From: Guyanagaster necrorhizus
Lineage: Eukaryota > Basidiomycota > Agaricomycetes > Agaricales > Physalacriaceae
Direction: 5' to 3'
DNA length: 64,000 nucleotides
NCBI RefSeq assembly: GCF_019112545.1
Contig: NW_025064897.1
Coordinates: 1 to 64,000 of the forward strand
The notes under the pieces were generated by a model that did no database searches, was not told the DNA's origin, and worked only from the letters and a program-made list of their open reading frames with translations. Below are positions 53,405 through 64,000 of the stretch, piece after piece; position 1 is the first letter of the stretch, and the number at the start of each line of letters is the position of its first letter. The position numbers were made by a program, and so were the translations under genes.

Positions 53405-56400
53405 ATGCTTTTGCCTCGGTTATCTCAGAGCGCGGAAGCTGCGCGTGCAGCAGCACTGCAGGCTGAATTCAATGAGAAGAAATGGGTGTGGGTCCCTGAC
53501 GACAAAGAGGGGTATTTGGCCGGCTGGGTCAACAAAGAGGAAGGTGATTTTGGTGAGATTATCATGGCTGCTGGCGGGGATGTATGTGCACTCTATATGC
53601 AACGCAAAATCATTGTATTGAAAACCGACAGTTTCGACGGGTTCCGCTGTACGCCTTATCCAAGATGAACCCACCCAAATTCGACCGCGTCGAGGACATC
53701 GCGGATCTCACATTTCTGAACGAAGCGAGCGTGGTCCACAATCTTCGCTTAAGGTACGGCTCTGGAGCAATATATGTGAGCCGCTACGTCCAAGGCACAA
53801 TGCTCGTGGACTTACGTGTTGCAGACTTATTCAGGCTTATTCTTAGTCGCCATAAATCCCTATCAGTCCCTCCCACTGTATTCTGATGCTATAATACAGC
53901 AATATCGCAACAAACGAAGGGATGAGAATCCGCCTCACATATTTGCCGTTGCGGAGCGGGCGTGGGTTAACATGGGCGAAGAGCGGGAGAACCAGAGTAT
54001 ACTAATCACGTACGCGACGCTATTCCTCTTGCCCGATACTCGCCTCATGCCTATGACAGAGGAGAATCAGGTGCTGGTAAAACCGAGAGTACAAAGAAAG
54101 TTATCCAATATCTTGCGGCCATTGCTACTGATGTTCATACTTCGCCCCCATCACATTCTCGTTCGCCAACACTAACATCGTCGAGCTCCTTCGTTTCATC
54201 CATGCCAACGACCGGACTCCCTCGTAACAGCTCCTTTCGTAGGGCTCATAACGCGTCTCCTTCCGTATCCGGCTCCGGTTTGACAGCGAAGGGACGGCTA
54301 GGTCTGCTTGAGCGCCAAATTCTGCAAGCGAACCCCATTCTTGAAGCGTTTGGAAATGCTCAGACTCAAAGGAATAACAACTCAAGTCGATTTGGTAAAT
54401 TCGTCCGAATAACATTTGCTCCCGATGGCAGCATCGCGGGGGCAAATATCGATTGGTATCTGCTAGAGAAGAGTCGGGTTGTCGTACGCAGCGAAGCCGA
54501 ACGGAGTTTCCATGTCTTCTACCAGTTGATGGCTGGCGGAGGCACCCTCAAGGAATCGCTACTTCTGGGAGGAGCTATCGAAGATTATGAGTATTTAAAT
54601 AAGAGCAGACGCGAGGTGGATGGTGTGGATGATCTCCATGAATGGTCTGCGCTGAAGGTTAGTCTCTTATCACTTGTTCTCAGGTTACCACTCATAAGTA
54701 TCTGCAGTCTGCTCTCGACATCGTTGGCTTTACACCTGCTGAACAGTTCGATTTATTTCGGATAGTGGCTGCAATTCTTCACATTGGTAATATTGCCATC
54801 ACGTCGACGAGGGCTGATGATGCTATCATGCCTGATCCTTCGCAAGCCGAACGCGTGTGCCATCTCCTTGGAATACCCGTTGCCGAATTTACTCGTGCTG
54901 TGCTACGCCCTCGTGTCTTGGCCGGTCGGGAGTGGGTTTCGCAGGCGCGAACACGCCAGCAAGCCTTGGACGAATTGTCCGCTCTTTGCAAAACTTTGTA
55001 TGAAAAATCATTTGGGCGCCTGGTGGACAGGATAAACGAGGCCCTTGACCGACCCTCTTCAAGGTCTACTTTTATCGGCGTCCTCGATATAGCTGGTTTC
55101 GAAATATTCGAGATCAATACCTACGAGCAGCTTCTGATTAATTACACCAATGAGAAGCTGCAGCAATTCTTCAATCATCATATGTTCGTTCTGGAGCAGG
55201 AGGAGTACGCGAGAGAAGGCATTCACTGGGATTATGTCAACTTTGGATTGGACCTTCAGCCGACTATCGACTTAATCGAGGCAACCGGAAACGCCATCGG
55301 CATTTTGAGCTGTTTGGACGAGGAGTGTATCATGCCCAAAGCTACTGATCTCACCTTCACTAACAAGCTCAGTGGTCTTTGGGCGGGTGCTACCGGTGAA
55401 GACGACGAGCATCCGGGGAAGCAGAAATACGAACCTGCTCGCTTCGCACAGGGGTTTCTGATCCAGCATTATGCTGCAAAGGTTGAGTATCGAACGGATG
55501 GATGGCTGGAGAAGAACAAAGATCCTTTGAACGACAATGTCACCCGTGTTTTAGCAGCGTCTTCTGAACGATATGTTGCCACTCTCTTTGCGGAGTATTC
55601 TGATCTGCCAGTGTCCAGTGGACCTGGAGGACCTGGTAATATGTTCACCGTGACAAAGAAACGTGGTCTCAAGAAAGGTGCATTCCGGACGGTCGGACAG
55701 AGACATAAGGAGCAGCTAGCGAGTTTGATGTCGCAACTGCAGGCTACGCAACCTCATTTTGTTCGGTGTATCGTACCTAACGGTCACAAGAAACCTGGGC
55801 GTGTGGACGTCCCCCTTGTTCTCGATCAACTACGCTGTAATGGTGTGTTGGAGGGCATTCGAATTGCTCGGTTGGGGTATCCCAATCGCCTACCTTTCGT
55901 CGAGTTCCGACAGCGGTACGAGGTTCTTACACCTGGAATCATACCACCCGGTTATATGGATGGACGCGAGGCTTGTCGGCGCATGGTCAAAACTTTGGAC
56001 CTTGATGACTCAATATATAAGATTGGGACGTCGAAGATTTTCTTCAAAGCTGGCGTTCTTGCTGAGCTTGAAGAACGTCGTGACTTACTTCTCTTTGATA
56101 TCTTCTCTCGATTACAAGCCGTAGCACGTATGTGGACGGCTCGCAGGCAGATCAAGAAGATCCTTAATCGTGCTATCGCTATTAGGACAATACAGCGGAA
56201 TGCAAGAGTCTATGGCGAATTGCGAGATTGGCCTTGGTGGCAACTCTACACAAAGGTCAGCATTCATCTTACTCCACAAGTTGGGTAGATGTTTTATTCC
56301 CCAAAAAGGTCCGGCCTCTTCTTGCGGCAACTCGAAACGATGAAGAATTGCGCCGAAAAGAAGCGGAACTTGTCTTGATCAAGGAGCGTGCCGAGCGAGA

Positions 56401-59400
56401 CAAACAAGAACGTGAAGCCTTGGAAAATCTTAAGATGGCGCTAGAGGCCGAAAAGCGAAAGGTAGACGAGGAGCTCGAGGCTGAACGTGCGCTTGGTCTT
56501 GATAAAGAAGCTCTGCTAGAAAGGAGCAAGAAACGCGAGGCCGAGCTCGAGGAAGAGGTCGCCGATTTGCAAGCTGATGCGGAGTTACTGGATTCCCAGC
56601 TGGAACGTGCCATGAATCTGCAGAAAGAGCATGAAGAGAAGTATGCCAGTCTTTTGCAGGCATTCGATCAGGCCACAAGCCACGCCGTGCGCTTGGAGGG
56701 CGACCAGAAGCTCTTGTCAGAAAGAGAGACAGACTTGACCACTCAGCTGGCTGCTGCTCAGGAGAAAATCGACATTCTCAAAGGCGAGATCCATGAACTT
56801 GAGGAAGTCTTGGAGAACTTGAAGATGCTGAGGGAACAGGATCTTTCTAGAGCTCATGATCGTAACGATGTGATTGTGAGGGAATTGCAAGGAAAGCTGG
56901 ACGTTGAGATTAAGACCAAGTGAGTACATCCGAACTAGCTGGGATAATGTACTAATTCCGCACGTCAGGGATCTACTCCAGAACCAAATAGAGGCCGTGG
57001 AAGAGGACGCACGCCAAGTCAAAGATAGGCTCGCTGAGCTGGCTAGAACAGCCACCGAATACTCCAACATGATACAGAAGAAGGAGGAGCGAATTGCTTT
57101 CTTGCTTGAGCAAACCGACGCTGCGAAGCAGGAGCGAGAGGCAGGCTCAAAAGAGATCATTGAACTTCAGAGTGACATTGATAATATTTCTGCCGAGCTT
57201 CAAGCGGAAAAAGAGGCTGGTCTGCGCGGCAACGCGGCTCGTATCAAGCTTCAGGAAGAGTTGGATGAGCTTAGGACTCTGATGGAGGCGAAGACCAGCG
57301 AGGCTACGAGGCGTGCAGAGGTAGAAAAGAGCAAGGAGGAGGAGCTTGCCGATCTACGGTCTCAAACGTCTCAACTGCAACAAGAACTAACGGAGTCTCG
57401 TCGTCTTGCGCTGGAGAACCAGAGCAAGCTAAAACTAGAATTGGACTATACTTCGAGGGAACTATCTTCTTTGAGAGGAGCATGCGACTCGTTGACAAAG
57501 CGGGAGGAGGAAGCACAGGCTCATCTAACTCAACTTCAATCCAGTGTCTCCGAGCTGGAGAAAGGTAAGCGGAGCCTGGAATCCGAACTGCAATCTCTTA
57601 AGGCTCGTATCTACGAGACGGAAAGCCACCTTACGGAATCACGGAAAGCGAAGGAGGTGAGTTCAGTGCCCTCATAGCCAACTGGGAAGATTGACAGCTC
57701 TACAGAGTTTTGAACGTCAATTAGTCACTACTCAGACTAAGTATCACGATATTGAGGACCTCATGCTCGAGTCGGAACGTGAAAAGACGACTAAGCTCGA
57801 AGCTATCAAGAAGCAGCTTGAAGCTGAAGTTGCTCATCGCACCAAATTGGAGCAGACAGTTTCCACTCAGAAATCCGAACTTTCCATCGTAAAGGATCGT
57901 AACATCAAACTAGACAGAGACTACAACAAGGCGATGAAGGATCTGAAAGAGCGTGAATGGGAAATCAAGCAGCTGGAAAGCAAGCAGGACAAAACCATCG
58001 TTGAGCACGTTCATGTCCTGGAGGAAGCCAAGAAAGTAACGGATCGACAATTGGGAGATGCTCAGATCGAATTGCAGAGCCAGCGGTTGTATATCTCTTC
58101 GCTCGAAAAGTCCAAGGCGCGCCTAACCAGGGAGGCGGAAGATCTGGTCCGGCAGACAGAGCTTGGGTTGCGTGGCAAGGAAAAAGCACTCAGGGCCGAG
58201 GAGGAACGTACAGCAAAGGCACGTGCAGAGGTCGAGAAGCAGAGACATGATAAAGACGTCACTGAAGCAGAGACTCGACGTCTCCAAAGGGAGCTTCAAA
58301 ATGCCGAGCGTCGGGCTATGGAATTCGAGCAAGGACTCATTATAGTCCAGCGATCGAAGGATAACCTCGAAACTGAGTTGGAGCGCTTGGCCAACGAAAC
58401 ACAAGCACCAACTTCCATGGCCAAAGTACAGAGGCAGTACGAATCCCAAATCGCCCAGCTCAAGGATCAGCTAAATGAGGCTGAGTCTTCCAAAGCCTTG
58501 GCCGCGAAAATTCGAGATCGTGTCGAGCGTCATCACCAAGAGCTTCGGCGACTTGTGATGAACAGTGGGCCGGTTGATTCATCTTTCCAATCTCGTCTGC
58601 TTCAAGAGCTCAAAGCCGTTGATGATGATCTGGACGTGGAGATGTCGCTTCGTTCACGGCATGTATCCTCCAACTCAGGCAGTGATGTTCACGGCATGGC
58701 CAATGTTACCCCTCGCAAGGGTGCTCACCGTCCTCGAAAAGAATCACATCCTGATGGAGCACATTCTTCCACAGACCGGCAGGTCAATGCCCTCAAGCAG
58801 CAAGTGCAAATTCTAGAGATTCAAATGGTAGCCTCAGAACGAGTCAGGCAGCATCTAGAGGCATCGCTCCGCGATATGACCGCTGATCTGGAGAATAGTG
58901 ATGGCTCCAAGCAGTCGCTTCAAACCTACCGCGCTCGTCTTGCAAAGGAGAACGTTCGACTGGGCGAACTTCTTCGAGAGGAAGCAGAAGCGCGTCATGC
59001 CGCTGAGTCTGCCCAGGTTGATGGTATTCAAGCAATGTGGACTAAATTCCAGAATACCATATCGGAAGAACGGCAAAACTACTCTCGTCTGGAAGAATCA
59101 AGGAAGGCTCTGGTGAGTTTCCTTCTGCTAGTCTTCATGCTCAAATACTGATTCTCATCCAAAGCTCATCCAACAGCGTACAGTCCAAGCAGAGTTGGAA
59201 GTTCAGCGTGCTCAGCTTAGGGAGTTGACGGAATCCAAGAAGCGGATGGAAGTTGAAGCTGATGATCTTCGGTCCCAGGTCGGTGAAGCTAAGGCGGAAA
59301 CCTCCAGTCAGTTGCATTTCATATGGTCCTTAAATATGTACCTAATAAGTCCTAGATGCCAGACGCCAGCTGCAGAAACGCCTTCAGGAGGAAGATCTTT

Positions 59401-61213
59401 CCTCCTCCACCTCTGATGCGGCTCAATCAGGTTAGCAGACCTTGATCTAGATTTGAAGTTTGACTTATGGTTTCCACAGAAATGCGTGCATTAATCGAGT
59501 CCTACAATGCGAAAGAGCAAACATACCAAGAGCGCTTTGAAGTTGCGGAGATAGAAAGAGCCAAGGCTGCTAGAGCAGAGGCTTTCGGTACAGTCAATCA
59601 ATCCCTTTTACCATAATGGGTGCTAATGGTCACTAATAGTCCGTCGGTCTCTCAGCGAGCTGCAGAAGGCCAACGCCGAGACTCTTGCACAGCACCAGGT
59701 GTTACAGGAGCGTTTGAAAGCGTCAGAACACCGAGTTCAAGAGCTACAGGCCAGACTCGATGATGAGAATCACGGATCCTCTGATCTAGTCGTTATCAAC
59801 CAACGACTAGTGGAAGAGCTCGAAGATGAGAAGGCACGTCACCAAAAGGATCTGGAGCAAAGCGACTTTACCAGCGATCAAACGCGAAAGAAGTATCAAG
59901 GTCAGCTAAGGCCCCTTATGTTCACTATAGTTCCTCCCTGCTCATACTAGTCTCTCATAGCTGAACTTGCACAACTGAGTGAAGGTAATCTCTTTTTGCA
60001 TCATGTTACGTATTGTTTTCTTACTCTTGGATTTCAGAGCTTCAATCGCAGCGCGACAGTATGAGTCGACTCCGCGAAGAGAATCGGAACATTCGGTCGG
60101 ACTATGATGAGCTCCAACTCACCTTTGACGAGGAAGTGTATAACAGCGGTGGCTGGAAGAAGGAGAAGGAACGGATGGAGACCAAGATCAGCGACATTAC
60201 CAAGGCGTATGAAGCTTCCACAGGCGCGCAGGCAGAACAACAGTCGCAGATCGTGTCACTCCATGGGCAAGTCCGAAAACTCCGAAGCATGTCGGACGAT
60301 ATGGAGGCCGACCGCGCTCTCTTACAAAAAGCTCGCCGTGCTCTACAGGCTGAGCTTGAGGGAATCAAGATTGACCATGTCGATACCAACCGGATGTCCA
60401 CTGATAGAGAGTATCAAAAGCTACAGCTTAAAAAGCAGGATCTGGAGCGGGCGCTAGAAGAACAGGGTGATCGGGTGACCAACGCATTTGAGAGGATGAA
60501 GAAGGCAGAGACTTTGGCAAACGAGTTCCAGATCAAGTTGAGCCAGAGCCGAGTGGATTATTCCCAACTTGAGCGATTGAACGTATGTCTATTTTCCACG
60601 TATATGGGCATCAATTTCTGACTGGTGAACTTGTTTGTGTCTTGCAGGCAAATCTCGAGAAGCAAGTGAAGGAACTCAATGTGCGGATTGTGGATCTAGA
60701 AACCAGGGCGTTCGCAAAGTCATCGCAGCCGTCGACTGTATCAAGACGGGGAGCTGCTGACACGCGGATTGAGGAACTGACTAGCCAACTGCATCAGGCA
60801 TCCAACAAAAACGAGGCTTCACGTCTTTTGCGTGATGCCAAGTTCCAGCAGGGTGAGAGCGAGAGGCTTCGGATTAAATTTGAAGAGGAGCGTAGAGGGT
60901 ATGAGAGTCAGATCCAGCAGCTGCGGCAGACGATGGACACGATGGTAAGTAACGTTCCAATTTATCGTTGATGGACAGAGTATTGAGGTGGAGATAGCAA
61001 ACACAAGAGAGTGACCTACAGTCTGCTAAACGGCGTGCTGAGAGAGACGCCGGAGATTACAAACAGAAGGCATTGACGTGGGTGACAACTTGCCACACTT
61101 GTAAAATCTACTCACCTTTCTTTAGGCTACAACATGAACTGGAACGCCTGCGGAATAAATTAGACAGGCCGTCATCAGCTTTGGGCTCACCGCTAAGTTC
61201 ACCTCGTAAATGA
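53405..61213 (+). CDS. MYO1: Conventional myosin II heavy chain
   Basis: Seventeen exons join in phase to 2325 residues. An SH3-like N-terminal region ([16 protein letters not shown]) is followed by the motor: P-loop GESGAGKT, switch [11 protein letters not shown], switch II DIAGFE, actin-binding loop region [21 protein letters not shown] and converter. A short, IQ-poor neck ends [15 protein letters not shown]. The rest (about residue 880 on) is a long two-stranded coiled-coil tail. Such myosins drive the contractile ring in fungal cytokinesis. Loop 1 carries an unusually long Ser-rich insert (about 54130-54290). Introns are 53582-53631, 53776-53824, 54010-54059, 54658-54707, 56256-56308, 56920-56968, 57657-57705, 59113-59164, 59307-59355, 59431-59479, 59588-59639, 59901-59960, 59985-60037, 60583-60647, 60945-60997 and 61078-61125. 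Exon 13 is a 24-base exon. Confidence 0.95.
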
Positions 61214-61475
61214 TCATGATATTTATTCCCCTTTTGTTGCATACCACACGTCTTGTATTTTATACACTTGAGCATCGCATCTATGTACAGCAAAATGTAA
61301 TGTATAATGACGCGCTTGGATACCATCACATAGACATCTTTGTCCTTCACGGGTTGACTTGAAGAATCACAACTAACGGATGGCCGGAAATCGCATATCA
61401 ATATTGGTTCATAAAGCATGACATGGATGATAGTAGAAGTATAAAGCCTGCCCTCCGGCACGTAGGGATCTCCTT

Positions 61476-62142
61476 TTACTTCAATGGAATGCTGGGCGGA
61501 AACATGAGTAACAGAGACCGTGGGTAACCAAAAGATGACTAACAATCGGGAAGAGTGAGTGGCACCGATACCGGGACGACCATGCTTGACGGGGCGGTAG
61601 GAGCAGGAGAACTCTCCAAGGTAGTGGCCTGTCATCTCTGGTTTTATCTCGACAGAGTTGAAGACCTGGCTGGATGTCAACCTCATGTCTTGCTACCAGT
61701 AAACCGAAATGCACCTTGCCATTGTATATTCCGACAACAGATCCAATCATCTCGGGCACAACAATCATGTCCCGCAAGTGCGTCTTGACGACGGCAGGCT
61801 TCTCATTGGGAGGGGCCTCCTTCTTGGCCTTGCGCAATTTTTTGATGAGGCCGAGTGGTCGGCGCTTGAGACCACGCTTGAAGCGTCTACGGGCACGAGC
61901 GTGGACAAGGTCGACGAGCTACACACAGGTACAATGAACATTGGTCGCCAAACTGCCCAGCTGCCGACGAACCTCTTCGTTGTTGAGGTCAAGAAGCTTG
62001 TCGAGTTCGACTCCACGGTATGAAAATGTCCTAAAGGTCCTTCTCTTCTTGAGTTCGGCGGCGACAGCGGGGTCGGTGACGCTTGAATCGGCCTGTACAT
62101 CATCAGGTCCGTTGTCCAGGCGGCTAGGCGAGCACGTACCAT
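61476..62142 (-). CDS. RPS15: Cytosolic ribosomal protein S15 (uS19)
   Basis: Five exons (introns 62093-62139, 61919-61972, 61666-61714, 61492-61543) give 154 residues. Exon 1 contributes only the ATG, and an intron follows directly. The protein contains [56 protein letters not shown] and [18 protein letters not shown], ending FIPLK, all diagnostic of eukaryotic uS19. It sits at the head of the 40S subunit. Divergent from RPP2, with a shared 329-base interval. Confidence 0.96.
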
Positions 62143-62230
62143 CTTGATTTTGAGGTTTCTTGCGCGATGCGTTGAACTGGAAAAGGGATGCGGAGTACGA
62201 ATACGGAAAGTGTGGCTGAAACCTTATTGT

Positions 62231-62236
62231 CACGTG
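62231..62236. promoter_or_regulatory. CACGTG E-box in the shared RPS15/RPP2 promoter
   Basis: Palindromic CACGTG near the middle of the divergent interval. Candidate bHLH-factor site; unproven. Confidence 0.3.
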
Positions 62237-62421
62237 CTACTATACAGTACCAGCTTGGCATGGGATCCGCAGATTTTGTTCAGACCAAGTCACAAACGGA
62301 TAGCAACCACAAGTCCTCCCGTAGAGGATTAAATGTTAGTCTGCTCTATTTCCTTCTCATCACCATCTGACTCGTATTTTCAGTGATTTGTGGAACCGTA
62401 TACACTCAAAATATTTGAAAA

Positions 62422-62471
62422 GTACGCCCACTTTGTCCCTTCGTTTGGACTGGCAATTTACCGTTGCTTAG
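62422..62471 (+). other. Probable 5'-UTR intron of RPP2 abutting its ATG
   Basis: The sequence starts GTACGC and ends CTTAG directly before the RPP2 start codon. At 50 bases it is the standard intron size of the window. Inferred from splice motifs and size only. Confidence 0.45.
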
Positions 62472-62913
62472 ATGCGTTACATCGCTGCTTACCTGCTCCT
62501 TCAAATCGGAGGGAATGCTTCTCCTTCTGCCGCCGACGTTAAAAAGGTCCTCTCCGCTGTTGGCATTGAGGCGGATGGCGACCGCCTCTCCAGTCTGATC
62601 TCTGAGCTTTCTGGCAAGAACATCGACCAATTGATTGCTGAGGGCTCCTCCAAACTTGCCTCTGTATGTCGCGTATCATCTCTTCATACTCTATTGTTCA
62701 CCGTTCATTCAAAGGTTCCCTCTGGTGGAGGAGGCGCTGCTGCTGCCCCTGCCGCTGCTTCTGGTGGTGCCGCGCCAGCTGCCGCTGAGGAAAAGAAGGA
62801 AGAGAAGGAGGAAGAGAAAGTTAGTCTCTCGTTTCATTCCTTCCTTTGCTCCCTGTTAATGATATTCGTAGGAGGAATCCGACGACGACATGGGCTTCGG
62901 TCTCTTCGATTAA
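62472..62913 (+). CDS. RPP2: 60S acidic ribosomal stalk protein P2
   Basis: Three exons (introns 62664-62714 and 62820-62871) give 112 residues. It starts [15 protein letters not shown], then [17 protein letters not shown] and [20 protein letters not shown]. An Ala/Gly-rich hinge and an acidic tail ending [12 protein letters not shown] follow, the invariant P-protein end that binds elongation factors. P1/P2 dimers form the lateral stalk of the large subunit. Confidence 0.96.
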
Positions 62914-63196
62914 ATTGCTGTATCTTTAGCCTTTTATTGCAATTTGATTGTATTACATTCTTTGTCGCCTGAACTGGTTGTTTCTGCGACTCTACAAATT
63001 GCTGTAAATTTATATTCGAGCAAGGTTTAACTGTTATACCTCTGAGTCTCACTCATGCAGGCTGCAACGAGTTTTGTTGTTCTGGATCGCAAAGTAAAAT
63101 ATGGAAGAGGTGACATTTTTGAGCGCAGATTCCAAGGCAGTTTATAAATGAGTTTGGGCGATACTGACAGATTTATTCACAAGTTACACCATGGGA

Positions 63197-64000
63197 TCAG
63201 TTACTGTTCGCCGCCTCTTGCATCTGCGCTAAACTTCCATTCGCACGAGAAAAGACACTTGTTATATAAGCACCATACAACTGACTGGCATCTTCTTCGA
63301 CAGATCCAGGAGCCCCGTACCCACCACCGCCAGGAGTTTCTACATCGACGTCAATAACATACAGCGGAAACGAGCGCTTTCGCCCACCAATGCGAATCCT
63401 GTCCCCTGCCTTCATTGGACACTCATTTTTACCTCCGAGGGCGATGGTAGTAACACTGCCGTCGACTTCTTTCCTAAGCCAGAAGTTACGTCCTCGTTCT
63501 CCGGGCGATCCCCCACGCACTCCATAAGGAGGTATGGTGCGTCTTTCAGAGAGAATGGCTACATCCAAGTCTCGTGTGAATTCAATCTCACGAATGCAAC
63601 CGTCGCCGCCAGGATGCCGGCCAGCACCTCCAGACCCAGTACGTATGCTAAATTCACGAACGATGACAGGGTATTTGCGTTCTATCTGTTCTGCGTCCCC
63701 GATACAAGTGTCTGAAATAATGGATATGAGTACCCGGAAAATGCTTCCAATTCCATGGAAACTCACTTGTCATGTGAACGTGAATTCTATGGCAAACAAA
63801 AACTATCTCAGAAAGGGTACAGCGCCAGGCGTTGAAGACACATACCCGCTTTGACCATCCCAGTTTGGGCCACCTCCAGAACCACCAGCGATGGTCTACA
63901 AAGGAAGGTTGTCAACGCATAGTCACCGAGCGTGAGCTGGAGTGACGCACCTCATAATAACCAAAGCCTTTCGTCACAGAAGAGCCGCTGTTTCCTCCGT
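63197..64000 (-). CDS. OXP1: 5-oxoprolinase C-terminal part (hydantoinase B domain), running off the right edge
   Basis: The last exons of a minus-strand gene (introns 63896-63950, 63787-63845, 63712-63766). The reconstructed C-terminus reads SGSSVTKGFGYYETIAGGSG, GPNWDGQSGIHVHMTNT, DAEQIERKYPVIVREF, GGAGRHPGGDGCIREIEF and GGGGYGAPGSVEED, the hydantoinase-B/oxoprolinase signature. The enzyme opens 5-oxoproline to glutamate at the cost of ATP in the gamma-glutamyl cycle. The N-terminal hydantoinase A part lies outside the window. Hydantoinase of another specificity is possible, but eukaryotic members with this C-terminus are usually 5-oxoprolinase. The residue after MTNT is Cys where I would expect Arg. 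Confidence 0.85.

Noticed and set aside
1..64000. CRISPR arrays, tRNA or rRNA genes, bacterial-type operons
   Set aside because: None seen. There are no regularly spaced repeats, no T-arm/anticodon pattern I could fold, and the genome is clearly eukaryotic.

Overview
The window is from a mushroom-type basidiomycete fungus (Agaricomycete-like; species not assignable). The coding sequence is dense and almost every gene is cut by many introns of about 45-65 bases, with phases that rejoin into complete fungal housekeeping proteins. The gene set (LRR-type F-box protein, Kre6/Skn1 GH16 glucan protein, Zn2Cys6 regulator, Gypsy and Copia retroelements) fits that class. All calls come from reading the sequence by eye; nothing was searched against a database.

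Layout. 1-3912 is a three-layer nest of minus-strand LTR retrotransposons: a worn Copia relic, a younger Copia inserted in it, and a Ty3/Gypsy inserted in that Copia. From 3977 to the right edge the window is host genes: makorin-like E3 ligase (+), ERV1 (-), NDUFS5 (+), ATG18 (-), a decayed glycosyltransferase (-), a four-BRCT Dpb11/Rad4/TopBP1 protein (+), CK2 beta (-), DEAD-box helicase DBP9 (+), glycogen debranching enzyme (+), a 28-intron ABCC transporter (+), SAGA subunit SGF73 (-), an LYR-motif mitochondrial protein (-), an FAD monooxygenase (+), TAF10 (-), a Zn2Cys6 transcription factor (+), mitoferrin-like carrier MRS3/4 (-), HPT1-type phosphoribosyltransferase (-), Pol III subunit RPC4 (+), Pol II subunit RPB7 (+), SAGA subunit ADA1/HFI1 (-), an F-box protein (+), a gene-poor 2 kb stretch, KRE6/SKN1 (+), YKT6 (-), a myosin II heavy chain (+), RPS15 (-), RPP2 (+) and the 3' part of a 5-oxoprolinase (-).

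Links between genes. ERV1 and NDUFS5, a twin-CX9C protein of the class oxidised by the Mia40-Erv1 relay, start 65 bases apart on opposite strands. RPS15 and RPP2 also share one divergent promoter. Three SAGA/TFIID subunits (SGF73, TAF10, ADA1) lie within 16 kb of each other, next to RPB7 and RPC4. Several genes carry extremely short internal exons (4, 7, 8, 10 and 11 bases), and there is a run of GC-AG introns plus one GA-AG junction. The splicing architecture is the most unusual signal in the window.
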